In this document: positions 38,901-50,900 of the stretch, in pieces
How the letters are laid out: each line of letters starts with the position of its first letter
Numbering within the stretch: the stretch's first letter is position 1
Assembly (NCBI GenBank): GCA_943736015.1
Contig: OX031065.1
Location: 35,664,427-35,728,426, forward strand
DNA: 64,000 nt
Direction: 5' to 3'
Source: Tridacna crocea
Lineage: Eukaryota; Mollusca; Bivalvia; Cardiida; Cardiidae
Translations under genes and position numbers: made by a program
The notes under the pieces: model-generated
What the model was told of the DNA's origin: nothing
The model's input: the letters and a program-made list of their open reading frames with translations, nothing else
Database searches by the model: none

Positions 38901-41900
38901 AGATGAAAAAATATATGTAACTCAAAAATTGAAATTTGTTTCCAGAAGGGTTGTAAAAATTGTGGGAAGAGGAGAAAATGCTGGTGACAAGCATTTTCTC
39001 CTTGTCCCACAATGTTTTCATAAGGCTTCTTTCTCAGGGTCGGTAAAAGTCGGGATTGTGTGGTAAAGAGTTAGATATATTTTGTATTGCTTTGAAGATA
39101 TAACAATAAAGCAATACAAAGTATTATTGAACACAGTTCCTTATAATCTTTTACTTTTCATATTATCATTTTATTTTCAGACTATCACGGGTGCCATGTC
39201 AGTCATCAATCCACCAGTAGAACTTGAAAATCCAGAAAATCAGTTTCGGGTCAAATATATTCAAAATGAGACCCTGGACCCAGACTTTTCCTATCCTACA
39301 GTAAGTACAATCTTTGTAGAAATTGTGAACATCATTATCTTGGACCATCTACGCAAGCTAAGGTCGACGATCCACTATGCTACTCTACCCTTGGCGAATC
39401 GAGCTTCATTTCGATATTCCCCCGATATGCATTTTCATTGGTTGCAGCTAGCTCTAAATGCACGAATCAAATCGCTCGTAGCATTCCATCTTTGATAAAA
39501 ATAGAATAAGTTTGCATATTTCGGTTAAAAATAGAAGGTAAACAATTGAATACCTTTATGCATGTGTGCAGGATCTGTAATGATTTATTGCCGAAAAAAA
39601 CATAGACAAACAAACGGTATCTAGTGAAAGTTTCAGTGTGACCAATTAATTATCAGACATTTAGGCTATATCCCAGCACCTGACCAAAGTGACCATGGAA
39701 TGTTGAAGTATGTCTGTGATTATTGCTTCATACTGAATTATTGTATTTGTTAACAGTTGGTAAAACAATGTTTCATTGCCTATAAGAAATATGATGTAAA
39801 GGAGATAATAAGCAGCATCCAATAAGGGGCGTATTGCGAAAATCTAGAAATCGGGCTCGATCGGCCAAGGTAAGATCCACGTAGTGATTGTAACCTTGGC
39901 TCGTGAAGATGACATACCAAGTTTCCACAACATACTGGGTATCATCCTAGTAACAAACGATCCCACATTTTAACGACTCCAGTGGTGAAAGCTTTTGAAA
40001 GCAATGTGGAGAAAATGCTGGTAATAAACCTGGTGATCAGGAAGCAGTGTTCTGCCAGGGACATTAAAAAGTAAAGACAAATGTTTCACTCATCCAGAAG
40101 AGTTAGATATTTTTGAAAATTCGGGGATAAAATTTAGCATGGATAAAATCGGTTCAAAAATAAGAAATTGAAATGAGTTTCCCAATATCCATACTTGTTA
40201 ATTTGCTATGTTCTCTTTCACTTGCCAAATTGTGGATTTAAATGCAACTAACATGGCTGATTATTTCTCATTGAAATTTCCCCTACTGTACAGTTTTCCT
40301 AAAATCCCCCTAATGAGACTCGGGGCCATGAGGGCTAATCTATGATAGATGTTCTCTGCATATCGTACATGTTTGTGCTGAAGTTTTTTTTTTTTCGGTC
40401 CGTAAATGCATTCTTTTTGTTTTATATTAACACGTTTTACAACCCACATGCATGATATTGCAGAAGATACCACATCATGAAAGTAAAGTACAAGATCAAT
40501 ACTTGGTTGATGTTTTCAGTCTGTGTCCAATCAAATTTCATTTTGCATACACGCACCTGTAGTGCCCATAGAATTTACTAAATTGTAAAAGTTAATGTTG
40601 CTGATTCCGCAACTTTCGATATGCAACAAAAATCACCTTTTACCAATTTTTTCTGCAACATTTCGAATTTTCTAGCGAAACAATTGCAAATATGTGGCCT
40701 AGGCAGAACTCTGGGAAGATTCAATCGTAAATTAACAGTATGGTAAAGTGCATTCCACCTTTTATCATCATGTTGTACATTTTAACCTTGCACCATATTA
40801 CAAAATTTTAGACTTGTCCAATCAGGAAGCATTTGCAGACGACAAATGATTATTAGTTAAAAACAAGAATTTGTTTATGAAAGAGAAGAAAAAGTTATGA
40901 GGAAACACGCTGTTTTCAAATGTCTTCCCAGTATCTGTTACATGGTTTCTAAACATCAATTATAGCCTTGTCCAAATTGAAAGTGTTTGCAGATAACAAA
41001 TTAGATATTGACCATAACTTGAAATTTGTCTTTTAACCCATTACCACACAATTGACCCTAACTTGAAATTTATCTTTTAAAGGGTAGGAAAATGTGGGAA
41101 GAGTAAAAATGTTGGTAACCAGCATTTAGTTTTTTTTCCTATAATATTTTCAAAAGACTTTCTTCAGTTCAATTTAAAACATGGCATTGCTTTGTAAAAT
41201 TTTATCAGAGAACTTTGTTGTATAGGGTTAAATTACATTTTTTACCTTTAACAATCATTCTTGTGCTAAATATAGGAAAGTTGTTTCATTTTGGTTCATT
41301 CTTAAAATTGATTATCATTAATAATTTTATTTTGTTTCATTCTTTAACTTAATGGTTGGTTAACAGTGTGGATTCAGTACGAAATAGTCATAACTCAGCC
41401 TTCTCCTGAATTTTGTGTAGAATTGATGGAAAAAGTCTAGCTCTTCCCGTACCAATTTTGTAATTATTAACTTGTACTAAGCATAGCAGCAGGCACATAT
41501 TAAATTTTTAGATAGATTTTTTTTTTTTCTTAATCATTTTGGTATTTATTTTGCAAAGTCAAACTAGCATTTTCTCTTTTTTCCACTATGCTTTCTCCCC
41601 CTATTAAAGATAAGTTTGTCAATTGAACCACATTGACTTTATTGCCTACAAGCACTTAAAATACATGAATCTAAAATTTTGTCTTTTAACTCATTACCAG
41701 ACGACAAAATTTTAGACTGGTTCAAATTGAAAGCATTTGCAGACAACAAAATAAATGTGACAGAAAAATTGAAATTTAGTCAAGGAAGGGTAGAAAACAC
41801 TGTGGGAAAAGGAGAAAATGCTAGTTACCAGCATTTTCTCCTTTTCCTACAGTGTTTTCAAAAGGCTTCTTTCTCAGGGGCGTCAAAAGTAGGGATTGTG

Positions 41901-44900
41901 TGGCAATGGGTTAACTCATCAACAAATCACAAAGCTACAGATCAGCCCAAATTGAAAGAATTTGCAGAAGAAAAAATGAATATGTCTGAAAAATCAAAAT
42001 CTGTGATAGGAAGGGTAGAAATTATGTGGGAAAAGGAGAAAATGCTGATTACCAGCATTTTCTCCTTTTCCCACAATGCTTTCAAAAGACTTTTCTCAGG
42101 GTAGTTTAAAAGCGGTAAAAGGGTTAAATTACTAAGTTGCTTTGTCAGGTCTTTTTAACAAACATATTTCTAACATTCGACATGCATGATTATTTTCGCC
42201 TTTTGGGCTTTCACTTGCTGAATTTATAGATTTTGAAAACTGGAGTGAAAATCATCAGACCATTCTTTCAACCAATTATCAATTAACCCATTACCACACA
42301 ATCCCTACTTTTACAACCTGAGAAAGAAGACTTTTGAAAACATTGTGGGAAAAGGAGAAAATGCTGGTTACAAAAAGGCCACCGGAGGGTCGTAAAATCC
42401 AGGGATTGTTTGGTAAAGGATTAATGTATGGTAGCATAACTGCAAGTCAATCTATCAATCTGAAAATGAATAACTAAAATGGCAATAAGTGTTTGCATTG
42501 CGTTATTTTGTCCTCGATTTTGAAAAACGGTACTGCAGTACTAACAAAATTTTGCAAGCTTTTTTTAGCTCACCTGAGCACAACGTGCTCAAGGGGAGCT
42601 TTTAGGGTCACTGGGTGTCCGTCATGCGTCGTCTGTCGTGCGTCATCAACAATTCTTTAAACATCAACTCCTCCTAAACCACTGGGCCAATTTGGACCAA
42701 ACTTGGCAGGAATGTTCCTTGGGAGGTCCTCTTTAAAAATTGTTCACAGAATTTGATTCCGTCAAAAACTCTGGTTGCCATGGCAACGAAATGGAATTTT
42801 TTAGCAAATTCTTTAAAAATCTTCTCCTCTGAAACCGCTGGTCGGATTTTGAAATAATTTCACAGATATGTTCCTTAGATGACCCTTTTCAAAAATTGTT
42901 CGTGAAATTTTGATCCGTCAAAAATTGTGGCTCTGGTGAATGGGGGCTACTTGCACTATACAGAAATGAAGGAATTCTGAAAAAATCTTCTCCTCTGAAA
43001 CCGCAGGTTGGATTTTGAAATAATTTCACAGATATGTTCCTTGGGTGACCCTTTTCAAAAATTGTTCGCGAAATTTTGATCCGTCAAAAAATGTGGCTCT
43101 GGTGAACGGGGGCATCTTGCACTATACAGAAATGAAGGAATTCTTAAAAAATCTTCTCCGAAACTGCTGGTCAGATTTTGAAATAATTTCACAGAGATGT
43201 TCCTTGGGTGACCCTTTTCAAAAATTGTTCGCGAAATTTTGATCCATCAAGAAACATGGCTCTTGTAAATGGGGGCTTCTTGCACTATTGGGAAATGAGG
43301 AAATTCTTAAAATTTTTTCTTCTCTGAAACCTCTGGTCAGATTTTGAAATAATTTCTCTGGGATATTCCTTGGGTGACCCTTTTCAAAAATTGTTCACAA
43401 AATTTTAATCCGTCAAGAAACATGGCTCTGGTGAATGGGGGCTACTTGCACTATAGGGAAATGAAGAAATTTTTAAAAATTCTTCTTCTCTGAAACGGCT
43501 GGACAGATTTTAAAATGATTTCACAGTGATGATCCTTGGGTGACCCTTTTCAAAAACTGTTCACAAAATTTTGATCCATGAAGAAACATGGCTCTGGTGA
43601 ATGGGGGCTACTTGCACTATATGGAAATGAAGAAATTCTTGAAAATTCTTTTTCTCTGAAACCCCTAGTCAGATTTTAAAACAATTTGACAGAGATGTTC
43701 CTTGGGTGATCCTTGCTCTTGTCAATGGGAGCTACTTGCACTATATGGACATGATGATATTCTTGAAAATTCTCTTTCTCTGAAACCCCTGGTCAGATTT
43801 TAAAAGAAATTTTCCGAAATGTTCCTCGGGTGACCCTTTTCAAAACTTGTTTGTAAATTTTGATCCATCAAGAAACATGGCTCTCTTGGATGGGGGATAC
43901 TTGCTCTTATACAGAAATGAAGAATTCTTAAAAATTCTTCTTTTTGAAACTGATGGTCAGATTTGGAAATGAATTTTACAGGTGACCTTTTGAAAAATGC
44001 TTAGCAAAATTATAAATTTGGTTCCAATGTTTCAATACCTCAAAAAACAAAATAGGGTATGGTCATCTCAAAACTCAGGTGAGCGATCCAGGGCCGTCTT
44101 GGCCCTCTTGTTTTTTTCTGAGTTATAGGCCAGAAAATACCAGCTCAAATTTGAAGTATCGGGTAGGATTGACAGGATCTGATTCACTAGTCTCAATAAT
44201 GAGACGCTCCGGTGATCTTTTTCATATTTAGAAATTTACTGTACACCGTACCGTCTCAAGTCCATCGTAAAATTTTCCGGTAGCAAATATAAAGCGCTAT
44301 ACTGACCTTTTGTTTAGTCGGTTTTATCTGTATTGCAGCGAAATGCAATTAACTTTTAGTACTATAAACATGACCAAAAACAAATTGTTAAACCATTCAT
44401 GACATAAAAAGCTTGTAGAAGTCGTTTACAACATGTTTATCTTGGAAAAATCACAGACGAAATTTATCATGTGTGGCGGCCATTTTGTATGTTTTCGGGA
44501 ACGTAAACAACTCTAGTAAGTGATAAAATGCACGTTTTTTTCTCACGATCAGCGTTTAAATTGAAAATATTTGTATTTCAAACGAAGGAATATTGAATAC
44601 ACAAGCAACAGGTATGTTTAAATCCTAGTTTTATGCTGTATTTGCAAAATTATAAGAGTTCAAACTTGCGCACAAAATCTGTGCGGAACTTTCAACTGAT
44701 TTTGTCCGGATTGTCTCTGTACCCAGAGGCGTCAAAAAGTAACATCGCCTTTGGGGACATTTATCTGTACTACTGATTCACATCCTTTGATTTAACTCAT
44801 TACCAAAACGACAAAATTTTAGACTGGTTCAAATTGAAAGCATTTACAGACAACAAAATAAAAGTTACTAAAAATTTGAAATTTGTTTTGTGAAGGGAAG

Positions 44901-47900
44901 AAAACATTGTGGGAAAAGGAGAAAACGCTGGTTACCAGCATTTTCTCCTTTTCCCACAATGTTTTCTAAAGGTTTCATTCTGAGGGGCGTCAAAAGTAGG
45001 GATTGTGTGGTAATTGGTTAAGTCTTTAGCAGACAACAAAAATGTTGTAGCGAAATTAGTCTAAATTGAAAGCATTCTTGGCTAACAATTTCAGGTTGGG
45101 CTGGATTCAATACGTGCCTGGGGTGTGAAATGGTGGAAAATATTAGGTGAAAAGGAGAAAATGCTGGTTACCAGCACTTTCTTCTTTTCCCACAATGTAA
45201 CATTTTTAAATGGCTTCTTCCTCAAGGTTGTTAAAACCCTGGATTATGTGGTAAAGGGTTAACTCTTTGCCCAACAAATTATAAGATTTTTTCGAAACTG
45301 AAAGCATTTTGCAGACGACAAAATGAATGTTAATTAGAAATTGAAATTTTTCTTTCTGAAAGGTAGAAAACACAGGAGGACGAAGAGAAAATGCTGGTTA
45401 CCAGTATTTTCTCCTTTTCCCACAATGTTTTCAGAAGCCTTTTTCTTCAGGGTCATCAAAACTCAGAATTTTGTGGTAAAGGTTAACTCTTTACCAAACG
45501 ACAAAATTTTGGACTAGTCCAAATTGAAAGCATTAGCAGACGATAAAAGAAATGCGACTTAAGAACTGAAATTTGTTTTAGGAAGGGAAGAAAACATTGT
45601 GAGTAAAGGAGAAAATGCTGGTTTCCAGTATTTTCTCCTTTTCCCACAATGTTTTCAAAAGGCTTCTTTCACAGGGGTGTTAAAAGTCGGGATTGTATGG
45701 TAAAGGGTTAACTGGGTCAGGAAGATTTCTTTTTTGATGACAAGATTATACTTGAAACCCTAGTACATGTGATAACACCTTACTTTACCTTTCTTACTAG
45801 TGATAAACTATAATTCTTTACCATAAACAAGGTCCTTTTTCTTGCAGAGACGGGCTGTTTCGAATCCGATATTTGCCAAAAGAGGAAAATTGATATTTGT
45901 ACTCCGTATGATGATTATATATAATATTAATGTTTAATATATAATATTAATGTTTTAATAATGTACTTTTGAGGCTGTTATTGCCAGAATGGCTTACAGT
46001 AGTGTATGTGCAACATCAGAGTATAAATTGTAAGATGTAATCTGAAATAAAGACTGTCCCCAAAGCGCCTATTGAGTTGACATTTTTTGAGGCTTATTTT
46101 CTACTTCTATTGATTATGAAGCATTGAAAAGATTTGTGGATGTTTATGAAAAGCAAGAGGATGCTTATGTTTACATAATTAATGTGTGGAAGACAGGGAG
46201 TCAAGGGATAAGTGGAGGGAGTTTCAAGTCTGTTCACATATCTCTCTGTGTGTTAGATTGTCTAAGTATATTCACAGTTTAAAAATAGACATGTGTTACC
46301 AAAAATAGCCCCAAAACTATTTCAACCTTCATGATTTTGAATAATGAGTAGCTTCAAATGTCACAGCAGCCTTTCTCATCTTGATAATAGATCATGTGAT
46401 ATTTGAAAGAACATCAATTAGGTAGGAGCAATAAGGCATTAAACATTTACATTCTTGTCAAATAGATAGTCTTGTTTGGTCCTATGCCTACAGGGCAGTA
46501 TAATTACAGTTATGTAAATTACAGTTAAGTTTTTTTGTTGTTGAAGATGTAACTTTTTTACCCTTTTGCCACACAATCCTAAGTTTTAACAGCCCTGCCA
46601 GTGAAGGTCTACAGGAAAGAAAAACCTTTATTTTCTAAATATGCCTTCTGCTCTTTCAAAGCCAAAGTCTAATTATTAGAGTCACATTTAACTCTTTACC
46701 ACACGAGAAAATTTTGGACTGGTCCAAATTGAAAGCATTTACAGACGACAAAATAAAGGTGACTGAAAAATAGAAATTTGTTCTGGGAAGGGTAGAAAAC
46801 ACTGTGGGAAAAGGAGAAAATGCTGGTTACCAGCATTTTCTCCTTTTCCCACAGTGTTTTCAAAAGGCTTCTTTCTCAGGGGCGTCAAAAGTAGGGATTG
46901 AGTGGTAATGGGTTAACTCTTTACCAAACGACAATACTTTAGACTGGTCCAAATTGAAAGCATTTGCAGACAACAAAAATAAAAGTGCCCCAAAATTCGA
47001 ATTTTGTTTTGTGAAAAGTCGAAAACATTGTGAGAAAAGGAGAAAATGCTGGTTACCAAATTTTTCTCCTTTTCCTAGAGTGTTTTCAAAAGGCTTCTTT
47101 CTCAGGGCGGTCAAAAGTAGGGATTGTTTGGTAATGGGTTAATTTGTCATCTGCAATTTCAATTTAGACAAGTCTATATCATTACCAAACGACAATATTT
47201 TAGCCTTGGACAAATCAAAAGCATTTGCAGATGACAAAATAAAAGTGACTGAAAATTTGATTTTTTTCTGACAGATAGAAAATATCGTGGGAATAGAAGA
47301 AAATGCTGGTTACCCAGCATTTTCTTCATTTTACACAATGTTTTCTAAATGTTTCTTTTTCAGGGTCGTCAAAAGTAGGGATTGTGTGGTAATGGGTTAA
47401 AAAATGTCATCTGTAAAAGAGGTAACCATTTACTACATTATCCTGACTTTTTAATGATCTTGAGAAAGAAAGCTTTTGAAAACATTGTGGGTAAAGGAGA
47501 AATGCTCGTAACCAGCATTTTCTCCCTTTCCAAGAAGTAATTTTACCCAATTGAAGACAGAAATCATCCTATTAGCAATATTTAACCCTTTACCAAACGA
47601 CAAAAATTTAGACTCATCCAATTTGAAAGCACTTGCACACGACTATATAAATGTAACTCAAAAACTGAAACTTGTTTCCGGCAGGGTAGAAAACATTGTG
47701 GGATAAGGAGAAAATGCTGGTTACCAGCATTTTCTCCTTTTCCTACAATGTTTTCAAAAGGCCTTTATCTGAGTGTCGTAAAAACCAGGGCTTGTTTGGT
47801 AAAGAGTTAAATATGTTGTCTGCAATTGTTTTGAGTTTGGACTAGTCTAGAATGATATTGTCTGATAGAGGGTCAACTGCATGGCCATGAGGCTTTGAAG

Positions 47901-50900
47901 TATCTCATATTGAAAAATGACCTGACTCTTTACCCTGGCTACAAACTTTCTGTACTTAACTCTTTACCACACGACAGAATTTTGGACTAGTCCAAACCGA
48001 AAGTATTAGCAGACAACAAAATTAATATAAATCAAAAATTGAAATTAATTTGGAAAGGGTTGAAAACATTGTGGGAAAAGGAGAAAATGCTGGTTACCAG
48101 CATTTTCTCCTTTTCCCACAATGTTTTCAAAGGCTTTCTTTCTCAGGGTTGTTAAAAGTAGGGATTGTGTGGTAATGAGTTAACTTTTTACTGAACAGTC
48201 CTAGGTTTTACCCTCTTTACTAACTGACACAAATGTAGCGTCCGAATTCCAAGTGTTTGCAGGAGCAAATTTCAGCATGGCTTAACTCTTTATCAAACAG
48301 CTAAATCTTAGACTGGTCCAAACTGCAAGCATTTGCAGACAACAAAATAAAAGAGGCTGAAAACTTGAAATGTTTTGGGAAGGGAAGAAAACATTGTAGG
48401 AAAAGGAGAAAATGCTGGTTTACCAGCATTTTCTCTTTTTCCCACAAGTTGTTCAGAAGGCTTCTTTCTCAGGGTCGTGAAAGGTCGCAATTGCGTGGTA
48501 AAGAGTGAAATTATAGGTGCAGCAGCAGTTTTTCTATGACCGTAAAAAAAATTGTGCGAAAAGGAGAAAATGCTGGTTACCAGCATTTTCTCCTTTTCCC
48601 ACAATGTTTTCAAAGGTCATTGTCATCAGGGTCGTTAAAAGTAGAGATTGGATTTCATGGCAAAGAATTAACATAAATAAGCCCTTTAACAGTGACAAAT
48701 GAGATAGGACAGAATTTTGTAGACAACAAACAATGCACAACCTTTGGAAATCACAAACTAAAAAGGGTTCGTAAAACAGTTTGAAAAAAGACAGTTCTAA
48801 ATCTGCAGACCACAAGCTTAAAATTTATTATAGAATTTCATAAGGGATGAAAAGGTTAACCCTTTACCAAACAATCCCTCGTTTTTATGACCCTGAGAGA
48901 GAAACCTTTTGAAAACATTGTGTGAAAAGGAGAAAATGCTGGTAACCAGCATTTTCTCCTTTCCCTACAATGTTTTCTACCCAGCTGGAAATAATTTCAA
49001 CTTTTCGGTTATGTTTGTTTCGTTGTCTGTAAGTGCTTTTAATATGGACAAGTCGAAAATTTTGTCGTTTGGTAAATTAGGGTTAAATCCTTACTGCAAA
49101 TTGGAGTATTAACTGAACTTAAAATCAGCAAAGTTCCTATTTAAACCTTTCCCAAATGATAAATTTTGGACCCTTCCAAACCGAAAGAGTTTGCAGACAA
49201 CAATGTCAGATTTGGAGAAAATGGCAGAAAGTTCTCAAAAAGGGTAGAAAACACTGTGGGGAAAGGAGAAATTGATCTTTACGAGCAATTTCTCCTTTTC
49301 CCACAGTGTTTTCAAAAAACTTTTACTGCAGACACGTAAAAATCAGGGCTTGTTTGGGAAAGGGTTAAACCTTTACTGAACAATCCCTGGTTTTTCCGAC
49401 CCTGAGATAGACACCTTTTCAAAACATTGTGGGAAAAGGAGAAAATGCTGATAACCAGCTTTTTCTCCTTTTCCCACAATGATTTCTGTAACCTGCTGGA
49501 AACGATCTTAAATTTTGAATTACATGTACATTTATTTTGTCGTCTGCAAGTGCTTGCTGTAATTGGACCATCCTAAAATTTTGCTGTTTTGTAAAGAGAT
49601 AATTAGATTTTACATCACATGGTATTAGATCCAAGATCAGATTACCTTTTGTGCAGTCTGATCTTGATCTGTGTCACACAGTTATCTCCTATGGTTTTTG
49701 AAGTGCAGTGGACATGCATTTTACAATGATTCACCAGATCCACTGTACAACTTTGGTTGTTAATAACTTCGATCTACAATCAGACTGTGGATTCAGGGCA
49801 GTCTGATCTCTGATCTTCATCTCTACACTACACACCTATCAGCAACAGCAGTGAAAGCTGTATAGAACACTCAAAGGGTTAGGAACTAAACAAATATTGT
49901 GTTTTGAGCTATTCCACAAAACCTGGTTGTAAACCGCCTTCTATATCAATTATATATGGCACATAGCAATTATCCAAGATCTAAAAATAGACTGTGAACT
50001 TCGTCTGGGGTAATATTATGAAAAAAAAGATCGATAGTATTATAGAATGCATTGTGGGGAGGCAGAGAGAGCACAAGCAAACCATATTGAGCTTTGTGAA
50101 GAAGGATGGGGGATGCATTATTGTCTTGTCTCTATTAACTCTTTACCACACAAGAAAGTTAATAGACTGGTCCAAATTGAAAGCATTTGCAGACGACAAA
50201 ATAAAGGTGACTGAAAAATTAAAATTTGTTCTGGGAAGGGTAGAAAACACTGTGGGAAAAGGAGAAAATGCTTGAAACCAGCATTTTCTCCTTTTCCCAC
50301 AGTGTTTTCAAAGGGCTTCTTTCTCAGGGGCATCAAAAGTAGGGATTGTGTGGTAATGGGTTAATCCTTTCCCAAGCAATCCCTGGTTTTTCACGACCCT
50401 GAGAAATATTTAGCCTTCTGAAAACATTGTGAGGAAAGGAGAAAATGCTTGAAACCAGCATTTTCTCCTTTTCCCACAATATTTTCTACCCCCCCAGATT
50501 AAAATTTCAATAAATGAGTCCCATTAATTTTGTCTTCTGCAAATGCTCTCAATTTGGACCAGTGTAAAATTTTGTCATTTGGTGAAAAGTTAAGCTCATT
50601 ACCTCCTGCAGTCAAAACCACCACAAACCTTGGCAAACCTCCTTTCATGCCTCCCCAAGCAACTATCTTTGAACCTTCAAAATTCAAAGCAGCCACACAA
50701 TATAACTTTGAATAATTATTGTACAAGAAAACTTAAGTAATTCTTAAACCTGGTAGAGAAAATTGTGTTAAAAGAGGAACTTGTTAGTGGTTCAAAAGCT
50801 CTTACTCAGTTTTATTAAGGGTTATAGACCTTTTGGGAAAATTCCCTTTTTAAAAATAGTTGACCTTGCCATGATTGACCTGTAACCCAAGGACACATTG

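Noticed and set aside
44793-48183. CRISPR-like array of regularly spaced repeats
   Set aside because: Units of about 230 bp are TTAA-bounded transposons in a eukaryotic intron with no spacers.
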